From Myxococcales bacterium (lineage in GTDB: Bacteria; Myxococcota; Polyangia; Fen-1088), in contig PMBY01000168.1 of the NCBI GenBank assembly GCA_003153875.1, positions 2,714 to 9,720 on the forward strand: DNA of 7,007 nt. The letters run 5' to 3'. Below the pieces are notes generated by a model. It ran no database searches and was not told the DNA's origin. It saw only the letters and a program-made list of their open reading frames with translations. Shown here piece by piece: positions 1-6,166 of the stretch. A program made the position numbers and the translations under genes. The stretch's first letter is position 1, and each line of letters opens with the position of its first letter.

Positions 1-1
1 C

Positions 2-1249
2 GAAGCCTTCGACTGTTGGGAGTCAGCGAAGGTCTCCAATGATTATCACGTGTACTTCACCCAATGGGCTCAAACCGATCTTCAGGCTTTCGTGCGCAGG
101 GACCGCAACCATCCGAGTGTGATCATGTGGAGCGTTGGGAACGAAATCCCCAAGCCCACGACTGCGACCGCCACAAATCTCAAGAACTGGGTACTGGCCG
201 TGGACACCACTCGTCCGGTGACCTGGGCATCAGTGGATACTTCAAATGCCAACAATCAGGCGGTAGCCGCCGTGCTTGACTTGCAGGGATACAACTACTC
301 CGAGGGGCGCTACGACCAAGACCACACGGCCCATGCGACTTGGAAGCTCTTTGGCAGTGAAACGTCGTCGGCTGTGCGCAGCCGCGGAATCTACGAGACG
401 CCTGCCTCCAAGAGTATCCTAACCAGCCCCGACACGCAGTGTTCGTCGTACGATAACAGTGTCGTCAGTTGGGGTTCCTCCGCTGAGAGTTCGTACAAGA
501 ATGATGTCAGTCGCAGCTTTGTCGCCGGCCAGTTCATTTGGACCGGCTTTGACTACATCGGTGAGCCAACCCCCTATCCTTGGCCGGCCAAGAGTTCCTA
601 CTTCGGCATCGTGGACACCGCCGGCTTCCCCAAAGATATCTACTATTTCTACCAGAGCCACTGGACGACAGCCCCTATGGTCCATATCCTGCCTCACTGG
701 AACTGGAGTACCGGGACCACAGTCACTGTCTTCGTCTATACCAACTGCGACAGCGCGGAACTGTTCCTGAATGGGGTTTCACAGGGGAGCAAGACATTCG
801 CATCCGGCGCCGTGCACCTGGAATGGAATGTGGCGTGGGCGTCGGGCACTGTGCGGGCTGAGGGCAAACGCGGCGGGGCTGTGGTTGCGAGCGAGGAAGT
901 GAAGACGGCAGGCGCGGCGGCGAAGGTGGCGCTCTCCGTGGATCGGAACACCATCAGCGCGAATGGCAGGGATTTGGCCTTTGTCACCGCTGACATCGAG
1001 GACGCCGCTGGCATCCTGGTGCCGACGGCTGCCAATGCGGTGGGCTTTGCCGTGTCCGGGCCTGGTGAGATCGTGGGCGTTGACAACGGCAATGCCATCG
1101 ATACTGCCACCTACAAGGCCACGGCGCGGAACGCGTTTAGCGGCAAGGCATTGGCCATCGTGCGGTCGACCGGCGCGACAGGTCCGATGGTGATTAGCGC
1201 GAGCTCAACTGGGCTGGCGTCAGGGTCGGTCTCGTTCAGTGCGCAGTGA
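2..1249 (+). CDS. Glycoside hydrolase family 2 enzyme (beta-galactosidase-like), C-terminal part, 5'-truncated
   Basis: The frame is open from base 2, so the gene begins outside the window; the ATG/GTG codons inside it are not its start. The visible 415 residues start inside the (beta/alpha)8 catalytic domain with EAFDCW and NDYH, then RDRNHPSVIMWSVGNEI, a GH2 hallmark. The Glu of GNE (codon 143-145) is the expected acid/base. The Glu of FGSETSSA (codon 359-361) is the expected nucleophile, 72 residues on, a normal GH2 spacing. WTGFDYIGEPTPY follows, closing the barrel. Next come a beta-sandwich segment with AELFLNGVSQG (DUF4982-like) and a final domain with SGPGEIVGVDNGN, like the C-terminal domain 5 of GH2 enzymes. 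Known family members remove beta-linked galactose or related sugars from oligosaccharides. The nearby GH5 gene suggests hemicellulose, but the substrate is inferred. The N-terminal sugar-binding domains and any signal peptide cannot be seen. The C-terminus is intact and ends in TGA, 14 bp before the facing lipoprotein gene. Confidence 0.93.
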   Translation, partial: EAFDCWESAKVSNDYHVYFTQWAQTDLQAFVRRDRNHPSVIMWSVGNEIPKPTTATATNLKNWVLAVDTTRPVTWASVDTSNANNQAVAAVLDLQGYNYSEGRYDQDHTAHATWKLFGSETSSAVRSRGIYETPASKSILTSPDTQCSSYDNSVVSWGSSAESSYKNDVSRSFVAGQFIWTGFDYIGEPTPYPWPAKSSYFGIVDTAGFPKDIYYFYQSHWTTAPMVHILPHWNWSTGTTVTVFVYTNCDSAELFLNGVSQGSKTFASGAVHLEWNVAWASGTVRAEGKRGGAVVASEEVKTAGAAAKVALSVDRNTISANGRDLAFVTADIEDAAGILVPTAANAVGFAVSGPGEIVGVDNGNAIDTATYKATARNAFSGKALAIVRSTGATGPMVISASSTGLASGSVSFSAQ

Positions 1250-1263
1250 GCAGCGTGCGCCTC

Positions 1264-2835
1264 TCAGGGGCAGGTTGAGCTGAGGGCAGACGGCGCGAGC
1301 GTGGTCGTCACATTGGTCTGCAGGTACGACGGAGTAGCGGTCGTGATGTTCGCGGCCACGACGCCTCCTGCGATGCGCGCATTGATGGTCGCTGCCGTCT
1401 GATTCGCCCAGCTATCGCCGGCTGCCGAAAGGCCGAAGCTTTCGTCGACCAGGATGGGTTTGCCAGTCAAGGTGTGCAGGGCTGCCCATGTCTCGCTGCC
1501 TCCGGCGTTGGCGCTGGTGCCTTTCCCTGTCGTCCAAATCATGTCGTAGCTGGTGCCCAGGGCTGCCATGGCGGTATTCATCTCGCCAATATAGGAGTTC
1601 AATTGCGACGTGCTGATCCAGGTTGAGTAGTTCTCAGCGACGACGGCAGGGGGATCGTTGCATTTGATCGCCAGGGCAATCTGCGCGGCAAGCTGGCCGA
1701 GCTGCGCATAGGAGAGACCCGACGTGGAGCCTTCCACCGAGTATTGAATGAAGTCTCCTTCGAGCAGCCAAATGACCGGTTTCTTGTAGGCGGCGTAGGT
1801 CTGTGCGGCGTACCACGCGTACGCCTTGACCATCAAATTGTCGGTACAGATGGTTCCCTGCGGACATGCAGCATTGAGGACTCCGAGAAGCAAGGGTCCC
1901 ATCCCGTTGGTCAGATTGGGTCCACCGGGATTCACGTTTCCATCCTGTAGGCCGTTGGCGTGTCCGTAGTACCCGAGGATGTACGCGTAGTAGGCGGGAA
2001 CGGCCGTGGTGCTCGCAAAGGACTTGAGCCAGTTGCCCGAGTCGAAGCCATTGGAAGGGAAAGTGCCATCGGCCTTGATGTTGTAGCCAGCCCAAGCCGA
2101 AGCGAACTGTAGGTAACTCGTTGGATTGCCGTTGACTCCCCAAGCGAAGGTGCAGCCGAATGGATTCGCGGCCGGCGTTGTGCCTGTGGCGCAGGTTGAC
2201 GAGATGCCACCGTCGCCGGGAGAACCTGCTGTTCCGCCGGCGGCGCCGCCCGAGCCTTTTGAACCTCCCGAGCCCACTGTCCCCCCTGAGCCAGTCGCGC
2301 CGCCCGACCGGGTGCCGCCCGCTGCGGTTCCTCCGCTGCCGCCGCGGCCCGAGGAGCCAGCGGTTACCGTAGCGCCAGCGGTAGCGGCTGCGCTGCCGCT
2401 GCTTGGCGACCCACCCTGAGCAGTGCCGCCCGTCGCAGTTCCCTCGCTGCCGCCGCGGCCCGAGGAGCCGCCGGCTACCCTAGCACCAGCGGTTGCCGCT
2501 GCGCTGCCGCTGCTTGCTGAGCCAGCCAAGCCAGAGCCACCACTTCCGCCGCTAGTCGCGCCGCCGGATCCACCGGATGCAGAATTGCCGGCGGCTGCGC
2601 TGGTTCCGCCCGGACCGGTGGTCGGCGCTGTGCCACCAGTTGCTGATGAATCGAACGTGCTGGAATTTCCGCCTGTGCCGCCCAGGCCACCGCCAGTGGC
2701 GCCCCCGAAGTTCGCGCCGCCAGCCGGACTACCGCCGGTATTGGAGAACGGCATCCCGCTGCCGTTGCTGCAAGCAGCGGTCGTCAGAAGAAGCACGGTG
2801 ATAGGAAGACCCGCAAGAAGTGGAAGACGGCTCAT
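1264..2835 (-). CDS. Lipoprotein with long Gly/Ser-rich linker and unclassified hydrolase-like C-terminal domain
   Basis: This 523-residue protein has three parts. Residues 1-22 are a lipoprotein signal: a short Arg-containing start, a hydrophobic core and lipobox TAAC with Cys22. Ser at +2 favours outer-membrane sorting. Residues 23 to about 212 are a Gly/Ser/Ala/Thr-rich linker with a tandem repeat. Residues about 214-523 form a globular domain that I cannot assign to a family. Hydrophobic strand-like segments that could be barrel strands are AYYAYILGYYGHA (about 281-293), KPVIWLLEGDFIQYS (352-366), AVVAENYSTW (397-406), YDMIWTTGKG (430-439) and KPILVDESFG (459-468). Glu359 and Glu464 lie at strand ends, where clan GH-A glycosidases carry their catalytic acids. 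Six cysteines (215, 228, 324, 330, 392, 522) suggest disulfides in an exported domain. The ATG at 2835 is supported by GGAGGG five bases upstream. The GH2 and GH5 neighbours and the layout shared with the GH5 protein suggest polysaccharide degradation, but this is inference. A sugar-binding or structural role is also possible. Confidence 0.85.
   Translation of the reverse strand: MSRLPLLAGLPITVLLLTTAACSNGSGMPFSNTGGSPAGGANFGGATGGGLGGTGGNSSTFDSSATGGTAPTTGPGGTSAAAGNSASGGSGGATSGGSGGSGLAGSASSGSAAATAGARVAGGSSGRGGSEGTATGGTAQGGSPSSGSAAATAGATVTAGSSGRGGSGGTAAGGTRSGGATGSGGTVGSGGSKGSGGAAGGTAGSPGDGGISSTCATGTTPAANPFGCTFAWGVNGNPTSYLQFASAWAGYNIKADGTFPSNGFDSGNWLKSFASTTAVPAYYAYILGYYGHANGLQDGNVNPGGPNLTNGMGPLLLGVLNAACPQGTICTDNLMVKAYAWYAAQTYAAYKKPVIWLLEGDFIQYSVEGSTSGLSYAQLGQLAAQIALAIKCNDPPAVVAENYSTWISTSQLNSYIGEMNTAMAALGTSYDMIWTTGKGTSANAGGSETWAALHTLTGKPILVDESFGLSAAGDSWANQTAATINARIAGGVVAANITTATPSYLQTNVTTTLAPSALSSTCP
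1267..2196 (-). other. Unassigned C-terminal domain of the lipoprotein (residues about 214-523)
   Basis: This is the non-repetitive, globular part of the minus-strand lipoprotein. It begins with CATGTTPAANPFGCTFAWGVNG after the linker and runs to the stop. Aromatic-rich strand-like segments alternate with Ala-rich helix-like ones such as YAQLGQLAAQIALAIK, as in (beta/alpha)8 folds. The acidic residues Glu359, Asp361, Glu401, Asp463 and Glu464 are candidates for an active site. No family signature was recognised with certainty, so the hydrolase call rests on fold impression and gene context only. Confidence 0.45.
2203..2769 (-). repeat. Low-complexity Gly/Ser/Ala/Thr linker coding region of the lipoprotein
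   Basis: Codons for residues 23-211 are dominated by GGN, AGC/TCN, GCN and ACN, giving runs such as GGSGG and GGTAAGG. The segment lies directly after the lipidated Cys22 and before the globular domain, so it probably acts as a flexible tether across or beyond the outer membrane. The complementary strand has long proline-rich open frames as a by-product of the GGN codons; these are not genes. Confidence 0.85.
2312..2533 (-). repeat. Two tandem 111-bp (37-codon) repeats within the linker
   Basis: Two adjacent copies, 2312-2422 and 2423-2533, are about four-fifths identical by eye. Both begin with gtgccgccc on the plus strand, share the stretch ccgccgcggcccgaggagcc, and contain gctgcgctgccgctgctt. 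In protein terms each unit carries SSGSAAATAGA, then SSGRGGS, then GGT. The period is an exact multiple of three, so duplication lengthened the linker without breaking the frame. Confidence 0.85.
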
Positions 2836-2839
2836 GAAG

Positions 2840-2845
2840 CCCTCC
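2840..2845 (-). promoter_or_regulatory. Ribosome binding site of the minus-strand lipoprotein
   Basis: Read on the minus strand this is GGAGGG, with about five bases (counting the last G) before the ATG at 2835-2833. The match to the 16S anti-Shine-Dalgarno and its spacing fix the start of the lipoprotein, in agreement with the signal peptide beginning at that Met. Confidence 0.8.
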
Positions 2846-2897
2846 GATGTCAGATTTCAGTAGCGACCTGGATGCGAAGTGGGTCACAAAGTAACAA

Positions 2898-2922
2898 GAC
2901 CCGTTTTGGTCGGGTCAGACCC
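2898..2922. promoter_or_regulatory. Candidate operator: overlapping inverted repeats of GGGTC/GACCC
   Basis: GACCCG (2898-2903) and CGGGTC (2911-2916) form a perfect 6-bp inverted repeat with a 7-base spacer. The right arm also forms the palindrome GGGTCAGACCC with GACCC at 2918-2922. A further GGGTCA lies at 2881-2886, 31 bp upstream of the GGGTCA at 2912-2917, about three helical turns. A regulator dimer binding site is the simplest reading. A small RNA hairpin in an untranslated leader is the alternative. Confidence 0.4.
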
Positions 2923-2976
2923 CTGACGCTACTGCACCGCAGAAGGCGGTTCAGGCACAGCTGTTCCAAAAAAAAA

Positions 2977-2984
2977 AGGGGAAG
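2977..2984 (+). promoter_or_regulatory. Ribosome binding site of the GH5 lipoprotein
   Basis: AGGGGAAG lies seven bases before the ATG at 2992. This supports 2992 as the start rather than the in-frame ATG at 2872, which would put about 40 mostly basic, non-signal-like residues before the signal peptide. A run of ten A residues (2968-2977) directly abuts this site. Confidence 0.75.
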
Positions 2985-2991
2985 TCTCCAT

Positions 2992-4575
2992 ATGGTATCC
3001 ACCCCACGACATTTGATTCGTTTCGCAGTAGTCGCAGGATTTTCACTGGCTCTGGCGTTGGGCGCGTGCTCAAGCAATTCCTCTGGAATCGGGCACAGCG
3101 GCGGAAACACGGGCGCAGCCGGAACCACTGGGGGCGGCGGTACCACGAGTGCAGCAGGAGCGTTTGCCACGAGCACCAGCTCCGCGGCCGGGACCGCGGG
3201 CGGGTCCATCGCGTCGGGGGGAAGCAGCCAACCACCCGGCGGTTCAACCAGCGCTGGCGGTGCAGGCGGCACCGCCAGCCAGAGCGGCGGCTCAACGGCC
3301 GGCGGAGGATCCGCGGCCGAAGGCGGCTCGGCAGCGATCGGTGGGAGTGCGACGTCCGGCGGAATCACCGCAGCAGGTGGGACCCTGGCTGGCGCGACAG
3401 CAACGGGCGGCGTCGCGGCCAGCGGCGGCGCGGCAGGCGGCACCGTGTTTTCCGGGGGCACGTTGGGCGGAAAGAGCGCCGCCGGCGGAACCGGAGGCAG
3501 CGCCGGCACCCCCGGTGGGAGAACCGGCGGAAGCGCCGCTACCGGCGGAAGCGTGACGGCCGGGGGATCGAAGGCCATTGGCGGAACGACCGCTGCGGGT
3601 GGCTCTTCCGCCAGCGGAGGCGCGTCGGGAGGGACCACGACCGGCGGTGGAAGTGGCACGGTTGGGGACGCGGCCAGCTTCCATTGCGTCAACTGGGCCG
3701 ATCCAGGGGACAATTTTCAAGCCGGCGTGCTCCAGCCATCCGGACTGTCCTCCAAGTCGGATACCTATGACACGGTTCTGGCCAAGGCGAATGCAATCCT
3801 GTCTGGGTTTCAAACCGCGCTCAGTGCCAACTCCATACGGATTCCAATCAACGAGCCCACCATCTCCAACACGGCTTGGTGGACCGCCTACAAAGGGATA
3901 ATCGATGCAGCCATCAGCAAGAACATGAAAGTGATGGTTGCCTACTGGTACAAGCCGGGGGTCGGGACAGTACCCGACATGAACGCGTTCTATACCATGT
4001 GGCAAGCGGTGGTCGATGCATACGGAACCAACAACCTCGTCTATTTCGACATCATCAACGAACCCTCAGGATACAGTGCGACTGCCTTTATCAACCTGGC
4101 CGTAGAGTGGATGGGGAAGTTCCCAAGCGTCTCCAAGAATCGAGTCGTAGTGGCCGGCACCTACAATGACACCAACGTCACCCAGCACGGCGCCGATGCT
4201 CGCCTGGCCGGCTGCATACTGAACATTCACATCTACGCCATAGGCAGCACCGATGCGAACCCGGCAAACTGGACCAACAAACTCAAAACGGCCGTCGGGG
4301 CCTATGCCAATCGGACCGTGGTTTCGGAATACGGCGCACCCATGACGAACGGACTCGACTACAGCGGCGCTGTCAACGGCACCGCATTCATCGCCTACAT
4401 GCAGGCCGTCACCAGCCAGATCAGGGCTTCTGGAATGGGAAGCTGCTATTGGCCGGGTCTAAGAAACGGGGACTGGTACAGCATCACCACTTTGAAGGGC
4501 ACGGGCTCGAATCTTTCGCTCACCGTGAACAGTGCGTCCGGGCTTGCCCTGATACAGTCGGCCTGGGGCATGTAG
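2992..4575 (+). CDS. GH5-family glycoside hydrolase lipoprotein (cellulase/mannanase-like)
   Basis: This 527-residue protein begins with a lipoprotein signal (residues 1-26, lipobox LGAC, Cys26; Ser at +2 favours the outer membrane). A Gly/Ser/Ala/Thr linker covers about 27-223 and a GH5 catalytic domain about 228-527. The domain opens with HCVNWADPGDNF. Recognisable GH5 residues in order are Arg283 (SIRIPI), Asn356-Glu357 in INEP (acid/base), His413 and Tyr415 in NIHIY, Glu446 in VSEYG (nucleophile) and Trp487 in CYWPG. The two glutamates are 89 residues apart, as usual for the family. All key residues are present, so it should be active. GH5 enzymes hydrolyse beta-1,4 glycans such as cellulose, mannan or xyloglucan by a retaining mechanism; which of these applies here cannot be told. 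The domain's opening and its end (GSNLSLT, then WG) remind me of an actinobacterial GH5 group, a weak hint of transfer. The start at 2992 rests on the ribosome site and signal peptide. The stop lies 8 bp from that of the facing kinase gene. Confidence 0.93.
   Translation: MVSTPRHLIRFAVVAGFSLALALGACSSNSSGIGHSGGNTGAAGTTGGGGTTSAAGAFATSTSSAAGTAGGSIASGGSSQPPGGSTSAGGAGGTASQSGGSTAGGGSAAEGGSAAIGGSATSGGITAAGGTLAGATATGGVAASGGAAGGTVFSGGTLGGKSAAGGTGGSAGTPGGRTGGSAATGGSVTAGGSKAIGGTTAAGGSSASGGASGGTTTGGGSGTVGDAASFHCVNWADPGDNFQAGVLQPSGLSSKSDTYDTVLAKANAILSGFQTALSANSIRIPINEPTISNTAWWTAYKGIIDAAISKNMKVMVAYWYKPGVGTVPDMNAFYTMWQAVVDAYGTNNLVYFDIINEPSGYSATAFINLAVEWMGKFPSVSKNRVVVAGTYNDTNVTQHGADARLAGCILNIHIYAIGSTDANPANWTNKLKTAVGAYANRTVVSEYGAPMTNGLDYSGAVNGTAFIAYMQAVTSQIRASGMGSCYWPGLRNGDWYSITTLKGTGSNLSLTVNSASGLALIQSAWGM
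3070..3660 (+). repeat. Low-complexity Gly/Ser/Ala/Thr linker coding region of the GH5 lipoprotein
   Basis: Codons for residues 27-223 are a near-continuous run of Gly, Ala, Ser and Thr, with short units such as GGSAA, GGTAAGG and GGS. There is no long exact tandem repeat like that of the divergent neighbour. The position, between lipidated Cys26 and the catalytic domain, suggests a flexible surface tether. Long proline-rich frames on the opposite strand are mirror images of the GGN codons. Confidence 0.85.
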
Positions 4576-4583
4576 CGAATCCC

Positions 4584-6113
4584 CTATCCCGCGTTCTCGC
4601 TCACCGGCGCCGGCGTGTCGCCGTCCGCATGGGGCCGCTCGGCCACGCCACCCACGGGCAGAAACACGCGCAGCACGGCCCCGCCTTTCGGGGCGTCGTC
4701 GACCTCAATCCAGCCTTGGTGATCCTTGACAATGCCTTTGCTCACCGCCAGGCCCAGCCCGCTGCCCTGTCCGGGATCCTTGGTGGTGAAGAACGGTTCG
4801 AAGATTTTGTCGCGATCCGCGACCGGAATGCCAGGCCCCGTGTCGCTCACTTGCAGCATGAGATAGGGAGAAGGCGGCGACAGCGCCAGGCCCTCCTTGC
4901 GCCGGACCCTCTGTTCCAGGTCAATGGTCAAGTCGCCACCGCCCTTCATCGCGTGAATCGCATTCATCACCAGGTTGAGGCACACCTGCTGGATCTCGTC
5001 GGGATCGCCGGGAATCGGCCGCAGCTCGGGCGCGGCCCGCACGTTCACCTCGATATGTTGGCGTTTGATCAACTCCTCGACGAAGCTGAGCGCCTCTCGC
5101 ACCACCCGGGTGACGTCCACCTCAGTGAGACTTGGCCGGCTCTTGCGTGAAGCGTCCAGAACTTGGCGGATGATCTTGGTGATGCGCCCGACCTGTTCGG
5201 TGATGATTTCGGCGTTCTTCTGCACCTCGCCCGAATCGCCGGGACGCTTGGCCAGGGTACGAGCGCGGCCACCGATCACGTTGAGCGGCGTACCCACTTC
5301 ATGCGCGATCTCGGCCGCCACCTGACCCACGGTGGCCAGCTTCTCGGCGCGGCGCAGGTGCGTCTCCATGGTTTGTCGGGCTGCGGTGGCGCGCGCAACT
5401 TTCTCGCGGGCCACACGCAGAGAGTCCATCATCTTGTTGAATTGGCCGGCCAGGCTGCCGATCTCGTCGTCGCGGCCAGGCAGCACCGCGCGGGTCAGAT
5501 CACCCTGGGCCACGGCGTCGATGGCCTCGATAAGCCGGCGCAGCGGATTCACCACGCGTCGGCGCAGCGTCAGGTACAGGAGAATGCCAAAGGCGAGAAT
5601 TCCAAGGACGAGAAAAGGCAGCAGGCGCCAGCCGGTGCCCATGACCTCGGCCGTGATGAAGCTGCTGTCACAGACCAGTCCGAGAAAAGCGCTGATTTGG
5701 CGATCCGCTGCGCCGGACTCGGCGCTGTGCAGGGGAATTGCCATAGCGTAGAAGAGCGGCATGCCGGCCGGCTCGAAGAGTTGGCCCACCGGTGCGTCGA
5801 GCCGGCTCGCCTGGTCCACCAGCCCGGCCCAGAAATTGTTGGGCCGCTGGGTGCTCCAGGCGATGGTTTCCAGACGGAACTGGCCCAGCCGCGCGTTCGC
5901 CGAAGCCACGCGGGCAGACAGGAGCGGGCCGGCCTCGGCGGGCGCCAGCGGCTCAATTCCTGCTGCCAGCGCATCCGCCATCGCGTGTGCTTCGTTGTCC
6001 AACCGGCGCACCTGGTCGGCGCGCAAGACGGCGAGCACGGCCCAGATCGCACAGGCGAGCGCCGCTGCCATGAGCAGCGTGGTAACGATGGCGACACGGG
6101 GGCCGAGCTTCAT
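4584..6113 (-). CDS. Membrane-bound sensor histidine kinase (HAMP-HisKA-HATPase)
   Basis: This complete 509-residue two-component sensor has a membrane segment at about 7-30, a periplasmic sensing region at 31-164 with no recognised domain, a second membrane segment at about 165-183 and a HAMP linker at about 184-236. A dimerisation/phosphoacceptor helix follows, with His271 in [13 protein letters not shown]. The ATPase domain has an N box (Asn384 in LVMNAIHAM), G1 box DTGPGIP (424-430), F box FEPFFTT (438-444) and G2 box [10 protein letters not shown] (448-457). All motifs for autophosphorylation are intact. The signal it senses and its partner regulator are unknown, and no response regulator gene is adjacent. 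The H-box/ATPase style resembles NtrB-like kinases, which often pair with NtrC-type activators, but that pairing is only a suggestion. The start at 6113 puts the first membrane helix directly at the N-terminus; no good ribosome site precedes it, and a TATAAT sits 11 bases upstream. Confidence 0.96.
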   Translation of the reverse strand: MKLGPRVAIVTTLLMAAALACAIWAVLAVLRADQVRRLDNEAHAMADALAAGIEPLAPAEAGPLLSARVASANARLGQFRLETIAWSTQRPNNFWAGLVDQASRLDAPVGQLFEPAGMPLFYAMAIPLHSAESGAADRQISAFLGLVCDSSFITAEVMGTGWRLLPFLVLGILAFGILLYLTLRRRVVNPLRRLIEAIDAVAQGDLTRAVLPGRDDEIGSLAGQFNKMMDSLRVAREKVARATAARQTMETHLRRAEKLATVGQVAAEIAHEVGTPLNVIGGRARTLAKRPGDSGEVQKNAEIITEQVGRITKIIRQVLDASRKSRPSLTEVDVTRVVREALSFVEELIKRQHIEVNVRAAPELRPIPGDPDEIQQVCLNLVMNAIHAMKGGGDLTIDLEQRVRRKEGLALSPPSPYLMLQVSDTGPGIPVADRDKIFEPFFTTKDPGQGSGLGLAVSKGIVKDHQGWIEVDDAPKGGAVLRVFLPVGGVAERPHADGDTPAPVSENAG

Positions 6114-6124
6114 CTAATTGATCG

Positions 6125-6130
6125 ATTATA
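6125..6130 (-). promoter_or_regulatory. Candidate -10 element for the histidine kinase gene
   Basis: Read on the minus strand this is a perfect TATAAT, 11 bases before the kinase ATG. A TTGAGA at 6150-6145 could be a -35 element, but the 14-base spacer is short; AGGTTG at 6153-6148 gives a 17-base spacer with a poor match. If used, transcription would begin almost at the start codon, giving a leaderless or nearly leaderless message. That would fit the missing ribosome site. Confidence 0.4.
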
Positions 6131-6153
6131 GTACGGTTCGTTTTTCTCAACCT

Positions 6154-6159
6154 GGGAGG
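6154..6159 (+). promoter_or_regulatory. Ribosome binding site of the outer-membrane-like protein
   Basis: GGGAGG lies seven bases before the ATG at 6167. It fixes the start of the secreted protein, and the signal peptide begins at the same Met. Confidence 0.8.
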
Positions 6160-6166
6160 TATCTCC

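Larger units (their letters stand above)
2836..2991. promoter_or_regulatory. Divergent intergenic control region between the two lipoprotein genes
   Basis: This 156-bp stretch must hold the promoters of both divergently transcribed lipoprotein genes. It contains an 8-bp inverted repeat CAGTAGCG (2858-2865) and CGCTACTG (2927-2934). Inside it lies GACCCG (2898-2903) with CGGGTC (2911-2916), and an 11-bp palindrome GGGTCAGACCC (2912-2922). GGGTC or its complement occurs four times between 2881 and 2922. No convincing -35/-10 pair was found on either strand. The symmetric motifs look like regulator binding sites, but that is inferred from symmetry alone. Confidence 0.6.

Noticed and set aside
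2126..2863. Plus-strand proline-rich open frames opposite the lipoprotein linker (2126-2419 and 2423-2863)
   Set aside because: Same mirror effect of Gly-rich codons; no ribosome site or domain, and the minus-strand gene has a signal peptide, lipobox and ribosome site.
2953..2968. Sigma-54-like motif, GGCAC then TTCC with GG-N10-CC spacing
   Set aside because: The conserved -12 GC is CC here, and transcription starting about 12 bases downstream would cut into the ribosome site.
2872..2991. Upstream in-frame ATG at 2872 as GH5 start
   Set aside because: It would add 40 basic residues before the signal peptide, translate the operator-like repeats and ignore the good ribosome site at 2977-2984.
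3070..3660. Short recurring units read as a CRISPR array or as PE_PGRS-type protein
   Set aside because: Repeats are codon-scale and in frame, with no regular spacers; the lipobox and following GH5 domain show it is a linker, and no PE domain is present.
2850..3713. Long minus-strand open frame rich in Pro/Val/Ala opposite the GH5 linker
   Set aside because: It mirrors the GGN/GCN codons of the linker, has no family features and overlaps a well-supported lipoprotein gene plus its leader.
4604..4613. Palindrome CCGGCGCCGG near the kinase 3' end as a terminator
   Set aside because: There is no T-run on either side and it lies inside kinase coding sequence; such palindromes are common in GC-rich DNA.
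5163..6131. 322-codon plus-strand open frame opposite the histidine kinase
   Set aside because: The minus strand encodes every motif of a histidine kinase; the plus-strand product looks like a GC-rich shadow.
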